Shown here: piece by piece, positions 17,759 through 26,544 of the stretch
Layout: each line of letters begins with the position of its first letter
Position numbering within the stretch: position 1 is the first letter of the stretch
DNA from: Microbacterium sp. APC 3901
Lineage (GTDB): Bacteria; Actinomycetota; Actinomycetes; Actinomycetales; Microbacteriaceae
Assembly (NCBI RefSeq): GCF_030407765.1
Contig: NZ_JASDCU010000004.1
Coordinates: 124,001 to 188,000, forward strand
Direction of reading: 5' to 3'
DNA length: 64,000 nucleotides
Program-made: the position numbers and the translations under genes
Notes under the pieces: model-generated
What the model saw: only the letters and a program-made list of their open reading frames with translations
Told to the model about the DNA's origin: nothing
Databases searched by the model: none

Positions 17759-19681
17759 ATGTCGCGACAGCGTCAGGACCAGCTCCTGTCATCCCTGCTC
17801 CGACAGGAGAAGTGGGTGACGGCGGCGAATCTCGCCGATCAGCTCGGCGTCACGCCGCGCAGTATCCGCTCGTACGTGGCCGCCCTGAACGCCAGGACCG
17901 GAGCCGCGGATGCCGTCGAATCGGGTCCCGCCGGCTATCGAGCCGGACCGGGCGCTCGGAACGCACTGCGTGCCCGGCAGAGCGGCGAGTCCGCTCCGCG
18001 CGACCGCCTGCACGGTCTCGTGCGCACCCTGCTCGATCTGCCGGACGGCGTCGACGTCTTCGCGACGGCCGATGCGCTGCACGTGAGCGAAGCGACTCTC
18101 GAGGCCGACCTCGCCCGCGTGCGCACGCTGCTCGACGGCACTGATCTCACCCTCGAGAGAGACCGGGAGATCGTGCGGCTGCGCGGCAACGAGGCCGCAC
18201 AGCGGCGCCTGCTGTCGCGGCTGGCGCACGACGAGATGGATGCCGCGTCCTTCCACCCCGAGACGTTCCGCCGCGCGCTCGCCGGAGGGGTCATCGCCGC
18301 GGATGCCGTCGGACCCTTCAAATCCGAGCTGGTGCGCGAGCTCGGCGAGCAGGGCTACTACGTCAACGAGCTCGCGATCTCCGACGTCCTTCTGCACATC
18401 GCCATCGCCGCCGAGCGGGTCGCCGCAGGGCATGCGCTTGAGTCGGGGCCCGCCGGTGCACGTGAGGAGATCCCGCGGGTCGGCGCCGTGATCGCCCGCC
18501 TCGCCCAGCAGCACTTCTCGGTGACGCTCGGAGACGGCGACAGCGGCCATCTCGCCTCCCTGGTGCTCACCCGCATCGTGGCCCCGGGAGAGGACGCCGC
18601 GGGTGATGTCGCCCGCAGCGGTGTGGACCCGCGGGTCGAGACCGCCGTCCGCGCCGAGATCGCGAGGGCGGCGGAGGACTTCCAGGTCGACCTCGTCGAC
18701 GAGACGTTCGTGCTGCGCCTGGCTCTGCACGTGCAGAATCTGATGCGTCGAGCCGAAGAGAGCGCGCTGACCCGCAACCCGCTCACCCGCTCGCTCAAGA
18801 CCTCGTATCCGATGATCTTCGAGGTCGCCGTCTCGATAGCCAGCGGACTGCACGACCGCCTCGGCACGCCGATCCACGACGACGAGATCGCCTACATCGC
18901 CATGCACGTCGGCGGCCGACTCGAGCGCAGCCGCAAGGCGGAGTCGATCCTCACGGCGACCATCGTGTGTCCCGGCTACTACGAGCTGCACGAGCTGCTG
19001 CGCTCGAGCGTCGACCGGTCGCTGGGATCGGCGATCGAGGTGACCAGCGTCATCACCAAGGTCGACCCGGACTGGGCATCGTTCGACACCGACCTGGTGC
19101 TCAGCACGATCGAACCGGGGGCGGCGGGCGATCGCTTCGTGCGCATACAGCCGTTCCTCACGGATGCCGATGTGGACCGGATCCAGCAGGCCGCCGCGCG
19201 CGTCAGACGCGGCAGACGCCTGACCAGGCTCCGCGCCGAGCTCGCGCGCTACTTCGTCGCCGATGCTTTCGTCTACCCGCTGCCCGATGAGGGTGAGGAG
19301 GCGATCATCCGGCGACTGGGCGGACTGCTCGTGGATGCCGGTCTCATCGGCGACGACTACGTCGACAACACGATCCTCCGCGAACGGATGTCGTCGACGG
19401 CGTTCACCGATGCCCTCGCTGTGCCGCACGCGCTCCAGATGACCGCGACGCGCACCGCGATCGCGATCGGCGTCGCCGACGGATCGGCGGCCTGGGGGGA
19501 GGGGCGAGTGCAGGTGGTCGCGCTCGCCGCATTCAGCGAGAGCGACCGCGCCGCGTTCCAGACGGTGTTCGAGCAGCTCGTCGAGGTGTTCAGCGAACGA
19601 GACAGCGTGCAGCGCATCGTCCGTCGAGGAACGACCTTCGAGGCGTTCCTCGACGAGCTCGTCGCCGTCATCGACGGCTGA
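17759..19681 (+). CDS. mtlR: PRD-containing transcriptional regulator (MtlR/BglG-type)
   Basis: 640 residues. An N-terminal helix-turn-helix (about 5-60, WVTAANLADQLGVTPRSIRSYV) and a second HTH are followed by two PTS-regulation domains (about 170-400) with conserved His residues, a IIB-like domain (ATIVCPGYYELHELL) and a C-terminal EIIA-like domain with AVPHALQMT. Phosphorylation by the PTS proteins encoded alongside would tune its activity. The ATG at 17759 is chosen for the GGAGGAGGG site before it. It is divergent from the mannitol operon, its likely target. Confidence 0.88.
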   Translation: MSRQRQDQLLSSLLRQEKWVTAANLADQLGVTPRSIRSYVAALNARTGAADAVESGPAGYRAGPGARNALRARQSGESAPRDRLHGLVRTLLDLPDGVDVFATADALHVSEATLEADLARVRTLLDGTDLTLERDREIVRLRGNEAAQRRLLSRLAHDEMDAASFHPETFRRALAGGVIAADAVGPFKSELVRELGEQGYYVNELAISDVLLHIAIAAERVAAGHALESGPAGAREEIPRVGAVIARLAQQHFSVTLGDGDSGHLASLVLTRIVAPGEDAAGDVARSGVDPRVETAVRAEIARAAEDFQVDLVDETFVLRLALHVQNLMRRAEESALTRNPLTRSLKTSYPMIFEVAVSIASGLHDRLGTPIHDDEIAYIAMHVGGRLERSRKAESILTATIVCPGYYELHELLRSSVDRSLGSAIEVTSVITKVDPDWASFDTDLVLSTIEPGAAGDRFVRIQPFLTDADVDRIQQAAARVRRGRRLTRLRAELARYFVADAFVYPLPDEGEEAIIRRLGGLLVDAGLIGDDYVDNTILRERMSSTAFTDALAVPHALQMTATRTAIAIGVADGSAAWGEGRVQVVALAAFSESDRAAFQTVFEQLVEVFSERDSVQRIVRRGTTFEAFLDELVAVIDG

Positions 19682-19689
19682 CGACTGCG

Positions 19690-19953
19690 TCAGCCCCGGG
19701 GATCCAGCACGCCGGCCAGCGTGTCGAGGACGGATTCGGCGTCCGCCGACTCCGCGGTCTCGAGCACCACTGCGTCGCCGGGCGCGAGTGCGAGGTCCAT
19801 CAGCGCGAGAACGCTGCTGAGGTCCACGACCGCGCCCGACGACGTGCGCAGAGTCACGGCGTGCGGGTGCGCCTGCACGAGCCTGACGAGCTCGGCGACA
19901 GGACGCGCGTGCACCCCGTTGTGGGCGCTGATCACGACATGTCTTCTCGGCAT
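19690..19953 (-). CDS. Second HPr-family phosphocarrier protein
   Basis: 87 residues with H15 in NGVHARPVAELV and a Ser in VVDLSSVLALM. It differs clearly from the HPr at 16998-17279. It follows the phosphohexomutase gene after 5 bases and is transcribed with it and the purine phosphorylase. The C-terminus resembles the HPr domain of DhaM/PtsH-like proteins (DAESVLDTLAGVL). Whether it takes phosphate from the same EI is unknown; the conserved His suggests yes. Confidence 0.82.
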   Translation of the reverse strand: MPRRHVVISAHNGVHARPVAELVRLVQAHPHAVTLRTSSGAVVDLSSVLALMDLALAPGDAVVLETAESADAESVLDTLAGVLDPRG

Positions 19954-19958
19954 GCGGC

Positions 19959-21629
19959 CTACGAGCGTTCTTCCAGGAGCACACGCACCGCGGCCTCGAG
20001 CTCGCCGACCGTCGCACTGGCCCGCTCCGCGGAGTCGGCGGTGGCGTCGATGTAGACCTTGAGCTTCGGCTCGGTGCCGCTCGGACGAACGATGATGCGG
20101 GAGCCGTCCGCGAGCCTGTAGCGCAGCACATCGCCCGACGGCCTTCCCGCGTCGGCGTGCAGCAGATCCTCCGCCGAGGCGATGACGTGACCACCGAGCT
20201 GCTGCGGCGGGAGGGTGCGCAGCGACATCATCACACGACCGATGATCGAGAGGTCGTCGACGCGAACCGATACCTGTCCGCTGGCGAAGTGGCCGTATGT
20301 GTCGCCCAGTTCGGACAGCAGATCGGCGAGCGACTTCCCGCGCTCGTGGGCTTCGGCCGCGAGACCGAGCACCGCCACGGCGGCCGAGATGCCGTCCTTG
20401 TCGCGCACGGTCTCGGGGTTCACGAGGTAGCCGAGGGCCTCCTCGAAGCCGAACACGATCCCGGGCGCCCGGGAGATCCACTTGAAGCCCGTGAGCGTCT
20501 CGTGGAAGTGGAGCCCGTGGTGCGCGGCGACGGCACCGAGGCCGGGCGACGAGACGAGCGAGCACGCCAGCGACGCGCCAGGGGTGCCCGCAGCAGCCCT
20601 GGCGGCTCGAGCGCCGAGCAGCAGCCCGACCTCGTTGCCGGTGAGGCGTCGCCATCCGTTCCCCGCAGACGCATCCGGTATGGCCACGGCGAGGCGATCG
20701 GCGTCCGGATCGTTCGCGATGATGAAGTCCGCCTGCACCCGACGTGCCCGAGCGAACGACAGGTCCATCGCCCCGGGCTCCTCCGGGTTGGGGAACGACA
20801 CGGTGCGGAACGTCGCGTCGGGCTTCAGCTGCTCCTCGACGACCATCGGCTGCGGATATCCGGCGGCCGACACGATCTTCGACAGCGTCTCCCAGCCGAC
20901 CCCGTGCATGGCGGTGTAGACCCATCGCAGGTCCGAGGCGCCGGCGGGCGCCGGGGCGATCGCGGCTGTCGCGCCCACGTACGCCTCGACGACGTCCTCA
21001 CCCGCCGTCTCGTAGTCGGCGGAACGAGGCAGAGCTGAGACGTCCCCCGCGTCGGCGACCCGCTGGATGTGCGCAGCGATCTCCGCATCGGCGGGTGCGA
21101 CGATCTGCGAGCCCTGGTCGGCCCCGCCCAGGTAGACCTTGTAGCCGTTGTCGTTCGGCGGGTTGTGCGACGCCGTGACCATCACACCGGCATCCGCGCC
21201 CAGGTGGCGCACAGCGAAGGCCAACACCGGCGTCGGCAGCAGTCTCGGAAGCAGGATCGCGCGGAGTCCGGCTCCGGCGAACAGCTCGGCGGAGTCGGTC
21301 GCGAACACCCGGGAGTTGCGGCGTCCGTCATAGCCGATGACGACCGTCGGCGTGCCTCCGTGCGACTTCTCGCGCAGGTAGGAGGCGAAGCCTGCGGCCG
21401 CCTGCGCGACGAGCACGCGGTTCATACGGTTGCTGCCGGCGCCGAGCGCCCCGCGAAGCCCTGCCGTGCCGAACGCGAGCCTCGTGCTGAACCGGTCGTC
21501 GAGGTCGGATGCCGCCGACTCGTCACCGGCCGCCGCTCTCGTGATGACCGCGGCCAGTTCGTCGCGGGTCTCGTGATCGGGGTCCTGTCTCATCCAGGCG
21601 CGCGCCTGCGCGAGGCGCTCGTCGTTCAC
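19959..21629 (-). CDS. Phospho-sugar mutase (phosphoglucomutase/phosphomannomutase family)
   Basis: 556-residue alpha-D-phosphohexomutase. The catalytic phosphoserine is S154 in VTASHNPPNDNGYKVY, metal-binding DPDADRLAVAI follows, and the C-terminal phosphate-binding RPSGTEPKLKVY is present. The length fits PGM2/phosphopentomutase-like members, which interconvert ribose-1-P and ribose-5-P as well as hexose phosphates. That activity would suit its overlap (GTGA) with the purine nucleoside phosphorylase, whose product is ribose-1-phosphate. Confidence 0.9.
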   Translation of the reverse strand: MNDERLAQARAWMRQDPDHETRDELAAVITRAAAGDESAASDLDDRFSTRLAFGTAGLRGALGAGSNRMNRVLVAQAAAGFASYLREKSHGGTPTVVIGYDGRRNSRVFATDSAELFAGAGLRAILLPRLLPTPVLAFAVRHLGADAGVMVTASHNPPNDNGYKVYLGGADQGSQIVAPADAEIAAHIQRVADAGDVSALPRSADYETAGEDVVEAYVGATAAIAPAPAGASDLRWVYTAMHGVGWETLSKIVSAAGYPQPMVVEEQLKPDATFRTVSFPNPEEPGAMDLSFARARRVQADFIIANDPDADRLAVAIPDASAGNGWRRLTGNEVGLLLGARAARAAAGTPGASLACSLVSSPGLGAVAAHHGLHFHETLTGFKWISRAPGIVFGFEEALGYLVNPETVRDKDGISAAVAVLGLAAEAHERGKSLADLLSELGDTYGHFASGQVSVRVDDLSIIGRVMMSLRTLPPQQLGGHVIASAEDLLHADAGRPSGDVLRYRLADGSRIIVRPSGTEPKLKVYIDATADSAERASATVGELEAAVRVLLEERS

Positions 21630-22459
21630 AGCGCCTCGACCACTCGTGCCAGCAGGGCCGAGATCACCGGCTCCGCCTCGCGGCCCGCCTCGATGACCTC
21701 GGCGTGGCTGAGCGGTGTCTTCTGGATGCCGGCCGCGAGGTTGGTGATGAGCGAGAACCCGAGGATCTCCATGCCTGCCTCGCGTGCGGCGATCGCCTCG
21801 AGGGCCGTGGACATGCCGACGATGTGGCCGCCGATGTGCTTCGCCATCTGCACCTCGGCGGGCGTCTCGTAGTGCGGGCCGCGGAACTGCGTGTACACGC
21901 CCTCATCGAGGGAGGGATCGACGCCGCGGGCGATGTCACGCAGACGCTGCGAGTAGAGGTCGGTGAGGTCGATGAAGGTCGCGCCTTCGAGAGGCGAGTC
22001 GGCGGTGAGGTTGATGTGGTCGCTGATCAGCACCGGCTGGCCGGGGGTCCAGGTCTCGCGGACGCCTCCTGCGCCGTTCGTGAGCACCATGATCTCGGCG
22101 CCTGTCGCCGCGGCGGTGCGCACCGAATGCACGACCCGGCGCACGCCGTGGCCCTCGTAGTAGTGGGTGCGGGCGCCGATGACGAGCACGTTCTTGCCAT
22201 CGGGGGTGCGGATGCTGCGCAGCGTGCCCACGTGCCCCTCGAGAGCGGGCTTCGAGAAGCCGGTGACCTCGGTGGCGGGGATGGTCGCTGTGGTCTCGCC
22301 GATGATGTCGGCGGCCTTGCCCCAGCCGCTGCCGAGGGTGAGGGCGATGTCGTGCTTCTCGACTCCGGTCAGGCGCGCGATGTCTGCGGCTGCGTCGGCT
22401 GCGACCTCGAACGGGTTCGCATTCGGGTCGTCGAGCGGGTTGCTGTGTGTTTCGGACAT
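21626..22459 (-). CDS. punA: Purine nucleoside phosphorylase (trimeric type)
   Basis: 277 residues, the size of trimeric inosine/guanosine phosphorylases. It splits purine nucleosides with phosphate to base plus ribose-1-phosphate. Phosphate-binding GSGWGKAAD lies at about 43-51; ALEGHVGTLR and GPHYETPAEV also match. It starts a three-gene operon with the mutase and second HPr and complements the adenosine deaminase encoded upstream. A TAGAGT -10 box sits 6 nt before the ATG. Confidence 0.93.
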   Translation of the reverse strand: MSETHSNPLDDPNANPFEVAADAAADIARLTGVEKHDIALTLGSGWGKAADIIGETTATIPATEVTGFSKPALEGHVGTLRSIRTPDGKNVLVIGARTHYYEGHGVRRVVHSVRTAAATGAEIMVLTNGAGGVRETWTPGQPVLISDHINLTADSPLEGATFIDLTDLYSQRLRDIARGVDPSLDEGVYTQFRGPHYETPAEVQMAKHIGGHIVGMSTALEAIAAREAGMEILGFSLITNLAAGIQKTPLSHAEVIEAGREAEPVISALLARVVEAL

Positions 22460-22465
22460 GGATCC

Positions 22466-22471
22466 ACTCTA
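22466..22471 (-). promoter_or_regulatory. -10 box of the purine phosphorylase operon
   Basis: TAGAGT on the minus strand, 6 nt before the start at 22459; leaderless layout. Confidence 0.5.
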
Positions 22472-22516
22472 GGAAGGTGCAGGCTCGGGGGCCAGGATTG
22501 CGGAAGAATGGAGATC

Positions 22517-23962
22517 ATGTCTTCTACCCCTTTTGAGCGCACTCAGCGTGTCGCCGTCCTCGGCGGCGGTCCCGGCGGCTACGAGGCGGCACTCGCCGCG
22601 GCCCAGCTCGGAGCCGAGGTGACCCTTGTCGAACGCGTGGGCGTCGGCGGTGCGGCGGTCCTCACCGACGTCGTGCCCTCGAAGAGCCTGATCGCCACGG
22701 CCGATGCGGCCATCGCGATTTCGGAGGCATCCGACCTCGGTGTGCAGTTCTACGCGAAGGGCGAGCACGGCAAGCCGTTGAAGCCCGAGATCGCCATCAA
22801 CCTCGCTGCCGTGAACAAGCGCCTCATCGCTCTCGCCGGCCAGCAGTCCGAGGACATGCGATCGGCGCTGCTCGAAGCCGGCGTGCGCATCCTGTCCGGG
22901 CACGGGCGCCTCGAGGGGCCGAACGCGATCATCGTCTCGACCGGTCACGGCGGCACGGATTTCGACCGCATCGAGGCCGACACGATCATCGTCGCCGTCG
23001 GAGCGTCGCCGCGCGAGCTGGACTCGGCCAAACCCGACGGCAAGCGCATCCTCACCTGGACGCAGTTGTACGACATGAAGGCTCTTCCCGAACACCTCAT
23101 CGTCGTCGGATCCGGTGTGACCGGTGCCGAGTTCGCCTCCGCCTACATGAACCTCGGCGCCAAGGTCACCCTGGTCTCCAGCCGTGACCAGGTGCTGCCG
23201 GGGGAGGACCAGGATGCCGCGCGCGTGCTCGAGAAGGTCTTCAAGCGCGGCGGCATGACGGTGCTCTCCAAGGCCCGCGCCGAGAAGGTCGAGGTCACGA
23301 AGGACGGCGTGACCGCGACGCTGTCGGACGGACGGACGGTCGACGGCAGCCACTGCCTCATGGCCGTCGGATCGATCCCCAACACGGCAGGCATCGGCCT
23401 CGAGGATGCGGGTGTCGAACTCGACGAGACCGGGCACGTCCGCGTCAATCGCGTGGCTCGCACCTCGGTCCCCAACGTCTACGCCGTGGGAGACTGCACG
23501 AACTTCTTCCCACTCGCCTCGGTCGCGTCGATGCAGGGCCGCACGGCCGTGTTCCATGCGCTGGGGGACATCGTGATCCCTCTCGAGCTCATCAAGATCA
23601 CATCCAACATCTTCACCGCGCCCGAGATCGCGACGGTCGGCTACTCCGAGAAGGACGTCGAGGACGGTGTGGCCGATGGACTCGTCTACAAGCTGCCGCT
23701 CGCCGCGAACCCCCGGGCGAAGATGATGGGCATCAAGGACGGTTTCGTGAAGCTGATCGCCCGCAAGGGCTCCGGCACCGTGATCGGCGGTGTGATCGTC
23801 GGGCCCAAGGCCTCCGAGCTGATCTACCCGATCGCCGTCGCGGTCGAGCGCCGTCTCACGGTAGACCAGGTCTCGCGCGTGTTCGCGGCGTATCCGTCCC
23901 TGTCGAGCAGCATCACGGATGCGAGTCGGGCGATGCACCTCGTCAACGCCAAGATCTCCTGA
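22517..23962 (+). CDS. NAD(P)H-quinone dehydrogenase-type flavoprotein (Lpd-like, without redox cysteines)
   Basis: 481-residue pyridine-nucleotide-disulfide-reductase fold. FAD-binding GGGPGGYEAA lies near the N-terminus, NAD-binding SGVTGAEFASA in the middle, and VYAVGDCT precedes the dimer domain. The active-site disulfide of lipoamide dehydrogenase is absent: the loop reads GGAAVLTDVVPSKS. The catalytic His-Glu pair near the C-terminus is also missing (VFAAYPSLSS). This matches LpdA/Rv3303c-like quinone reductases rather than true Lpd. The ATG at 22517 has GGAG before it; an ATG 9 bases upstream is possible. Confidence 0.87.
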   Translation: MSSTPFERTQRVAVLGGGPGGYEAALAAAQLGAEVTLVERVGVGGAAVLTDVVPSKSLIATADAAIAISEASDLGVQFYAKGEHGKPLKPEIAINLAAVNKRLIALAGQQSEDMRSALLEAGVRILSGHGRLEGPNAIIVSTGHGGTDFDRIEADTIIVAVGASPRELDSAKPDGKRILTWTQLYDMKALPEHLIVVGSGVTGAEFASAYMNLGAKVTLVSSRDQVLPGEDQDAARVLEKVFKRGGMTVLSKARAEKVEVTKDGVTATLSDGRTVDGSHCLMAVGSIPNTAGIGLEDAGVELDETGHVRVNRVARTSVPNVYAVGDCTNFFPLASVASMQGRTAVFHALGDIVIPLELIKITSNIFTAPEIATVGYSEKDVEDGVADGLVYKLPLAANPRAKMMGIKDGFVKLIARKGSGTVIGGVIVGPKASELIYPIAVAVERRLTVDQVSRVFAAYPSLSSSITDASRAMHLVNAKIS

Positions 23963-23980
23963 CCTTCCGGAACCCCGGAC

Positions 23981-24027
23981 GATACGAGAGAGGCGCCCCG
24001 CGGCAAGCGGGGCGCCTCTCTCGTATC
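23981..24027. terminator. Bidirectional terminator
   Basis: A perfect 20-bp stem (23981-24000 with 24008-24027) with a 7-nt loop lies between two convergent genes: the Lpd-like gene and the carboxylase alpha gene, both ending within 20 bases of it. Confidence 0.9.
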
Positions 24028-24037
24028 CGAGCTGGCG

Positions 24038-25804
24038 TCAGCTGATCGTGAGCAGCTGGTGGCCGGCTGAGACGGTCGCCCCGGCGACCGCGCCGATGTT
24101 GGCGATGACGCCGTCCTTGTGCGCCTGCAACGGCTGCTCCATCTTCATCGCCTCGAGGATGACGACCAGGTCGCCCTTGACGACCTGCTGACCCTCCTCG
24201 ACGGCGACCTTGACGACGGTGGCCTGCATGGGCGACTTCACCGCATCGCCGGAAGCGCCGGCGCTGACGGAGGTGGCGTGGCTGCGACGGGACGGGGGCA
24301 CGGCGGCCGGTCGCCCGGCGGTGCCTGCAGCCACCGCGACGCGGTCGGGAAGACTGACCTCGAGTCGCTTGCCACCGACCTCGACGACCACGGTGTGCCG
24401 GTTCTCTGATGCCGTGGGCGACTCCAGTTCGCCATCCCACGCGGGGATGTCATTCTCGAACTCGGTCTCGATCCACCGCGTGAAGACGCCGAACTCGCCG
24501 TTCTCGGCGGTGAAGGCCGGGTCGTTCACGACCTTGCGGTGGAAGGGGATCACGGTCGGCAGGCCGGCGACCTCGAACTCGTCCAGAGCACGGCGCGACC
24601 GCTCCAGAGCCTCGGCGCGGTCCTTGCCCGTGACGATGATCTTCGCGAGCAGCGAGTCGAACGCACCCGAGACCGAGTCTCCGGCGGTGACGCCGGAGTC
24701 CAGGCGGACGCCGGGTCCGCCGAAGGTCTTGAAGACGTGGATGGGGCCAGGCTGGGGGAGGAACCCGCGACCGGGGTCTTCGCCGTTGATCCGGAACTCG
24801 ATCGAGTGTCCGGTCGGCTTCGGATCGTCGTAGTCGATGGTGCCGCCGGCGGCGATGCGGAACTGCTCCCGCACGAGGTCGATGCCGGTGACCTCTTCGG
24901 AGACGGGGTGCTCGACCTGCAGGCGGGTGTTGACCTCCAGGAACGACACCGTTCCGTCGGCGCCGATCAGGAACTCGCAGGTTCCCGCACCGACGTAGCC
25001 GACCTCCTTGAGGATGGCCTTGGAAGCCGAGTAGAGCAGGTCGTTCTGCTCGTCGGTGAGGAACGGAGCCGGTGCCTCCTCGACGAGCTTCTGGTGACGG
25101 CGCTGCAACGAGCAGTCACGCGTCGAGATCACGACGACGTTGCCCTCGGCATCGGCCAGGCACTGGGTCTCGACGTGTCGGGGCTTGTCGAGGTACTTCT
25201 CGACGAAGCACTCGCCGCGACCGAACGCGGCAACGGCCTCGCGGGTGGCGGACTCGAACAGCTCAGCGACCTCGTCGAGCTCGCGGGCGACCTTGAGGCC
25301 TCGGCCTCCACCGCCGTACGCGGCCTTGATCGCGATCGGCAGACCGAACTCCTGGGCGAACGCGATGACCTCGTCCGCTCCGGCGACCGGGCCGGGCGTG
25401 CCCGGGGCGAGCGGCGCGCCCACCTTCTCGGCGACGTGACGGGCGGTGACCTTGTCGCCGAGCGCCTCGATGGCCTCGGGGGAGGGGCCGATCCAAGTCA
25501 TGCCTGCGCCGATGACGGCGCGGGCGAACTCGGCGTTCTCCGCGAGGAAGCCGTACCCGGGGTGCACGGCATCTGCGCCGGCGCGGCGTGCGATCGAGAG
25601 GATCTTCTCGATCTGCAAGTAGGTCTCGGCGCTCGTGGCTCCGCCGAGGGCGTAGGCCTCGTCGGCGAGGCGGGTGTGCAGAGCGTCGCGATCCTGGTCG
25701 GCGTACACGGCGACCGAGGCGATCCCCGAGTCGCGTGCGGCACGGATGATGCGGACGGCGATCTCGCCGCGGTTGGCGATGAGCACCTTGGCGATATCAG
25801 GCAT
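24038..25804 (-). CDS. accA3: Acyl-CoA carboxylase alpha chain (biotin carboxylase + BCCP)
   Basis: 588 residues. The N-terminal biotin carboxylase domain begins [22 protein letters not shown]-grasp and [20 protein letters not shown] are present. The C-terminal carrier domain has the biotinylated Lys in EAMKM. It makes carboxybiotin for beta subunits such as the one at 32653-34242, forming malonyl- or methylmalonyl-CoA. The start is the ATG at 25804 with TAGGCT 7 nt upstream; a longer frame adds 17 unlikely residues. The symbol follows mycobacterial usage. Confidence 0.93.
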   Translation of the reverse strand: MPDIAKVLIANRGEIAVRIIRAARDSGIASVAVYADQDRDALHTRLADEAYALGGATSAETYLQIEKILSIARRAGADAVHPGYGFLAENAEFARAVIGAGMTWIGPSPEAIEALGDKVTARHVAEKVGAPLAPGTPGPVAGADEVIAFAQEFGLPIAIKAAYGGGGRGLKVARELDEVAELFESATREAVAAFGRGECFVEKYLDKPRHVETQCLADAEGNVVVISTRDCSLQRRHQKLVEEAPAPFLTDEQNDLLYSASKAILKEVGYVGAGTCEFLIGADGTVSFLEVNTRLQVEHPVSEEVTGIDLVREQFRIAAGGTIDYDDPKPTGHSIEFRINGEDPGRGFLPQPGPIHVFKTFGGPGVRLDSGVTAGDSVSGAFDSLLAKIIVTGKDRAEALERSRRALDEFEVAGLPTVIPFHRKVVNDPAFTAENGEFGVFTRWIETEFENDIPAWDGELESPTASENRHTVVVEVGGKRLEVSLPDRVAVAAGTAGRPAAVPPSRRSHATSVSAGASGDAVKSPMQATVVKVAVEEGQQVVKGDLVVILEAMKMEQPLQAHKDGVIANIGAVAGATVSAGHQLLTIS

Positions 25805-25811
25805 GCTTGCC

Positions 25812-25817
25812 AGCCTA
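25812..25817 (-). promoter_or_regulatory. -10 box of the carboxylase alpha gene
   Basis: TAGGCT on the minus strand, 7 nt before the ATG at 25804. Confidence 0.5.
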
Positions 25818-25882
25818 GCGAGAAGGGTGGCGTTCTCTTTGACGACTCTCCACAAGAAAGTAGGACAAACGTCGACGAGACT

Positions 25883-26521
25883 CTACGACCAGAGATCGGT
25901 CCATGTCACGCCGAGATCCGCAGCGAGGCGCCGCACGGTCGACAGCGACATCCCGACCACGGTCGATGGGTCTCCGTCGACGCGCGTGATGAACGCGCCG
26001 CCCAGGCTGTCGACCGTGAACGCTCCGGCGACGAGCAGGGGCTCGCCGGAGGCGACGTACGCGGTGATCTCGGCATCCGTGATGTCCTCGGCGAACGTCA
26101 CGGAAGCCTCGGCGGTCGCGGTGGCCTCGACCGGTGCGGCACCAGGTGCGACGCGGAAGACCGAGTGTCCCGAGTGCAGGATGCCGGTGGCTCCGCGCAT
26201 CTCCTTCCAGCGCCTCGTCGCCTCCTCGGCCGTGTAGGGCTTGCCGTACACGCGGCCGCCGAGCTCGAACATGGAGTCTCCGCCGATCACGATGCCGTCG
26301 AACGACCCGCCTTCTGCGAGTCGCTGAGCGACATCCGCGGCCTTGGCGCGAGCGAGCAGCAGCACGAGTTCGGCCGGTGCGAGCTCGGCGCCTCGCTCGG
26401 CCGCGGCGGCCGCGGTCACGGCGTCCTCGTCGACCCCCGGCGACTGGGTCAGCGGTTCGATGCCGGCCTGACGCAGCAGCATCAGACGGGCGGGAGAGGT
26501 GGAGGCGAGGCAGACGCGCAT
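25883..26521 (-). CDS. maf: Maf-family nucleotide pyrophosphatase
   Basis: 212 residues. It hydrolyses non-canonical or methylated nucleoside triphosphates (dTTP/UTP type or m7GTP type). Family motifs are STSPARLMLLRQAG at the N-terminus, GGDSMFELGGRVYGKP and TRVDGDPSTVVGMS. The start at 26521 is preferred because TACGGT lies 7 nt before it; an in-frame ATG 3 codons upstream overlaps that box. It is divergent from the RNA methyltransferase with overlapping promoters. Confidence 0.9.
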   Translation of the reverse strand: MRVCLASTSPARLMLLRQAGIEPLTQSPGVDEDAVTAAAAAERGAELAPAELVLLLARAKAADVAQRLAEGGSFDGIVIGGDSMFELGGRVYGKPYTAEEATRRWKEMRGATGILHSGHSVFRVAPGAAPVEATATAEASVTFAEDITDAEITAYVASGEPLLVAGAFTVDSLGGAFITRVDGDPSTVVGMSLSTVRRLAADLGVTWTDLWS

Positions 26522-26528
26522 GTTCACC

Positions 26529-26538
26529 ACCGTATCCT
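26529..26538. promoter_or_regulatory. Overlapping divergent -10 boxes (maf and RNA methyltransferase)
   Basis: Minus-strand TACGGT (26534-26529) and plus-strand TATCCT (26533-26538) share two base pairs. Each lies 6-7 nt from its start codon (26521 and 26545). RNA polymerase can serve only one direction at a time. Confidence 0.5.
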
Positions 26539-26544
26539 CGAAGG

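Noticed and set aside
17789..20194. An 801-codon minus-strand frame opposite the PRD regulator
   Set aside because: Same shadow-frame composition. It spans the regulator gene and parts of two real minus-strand genes in another frame.
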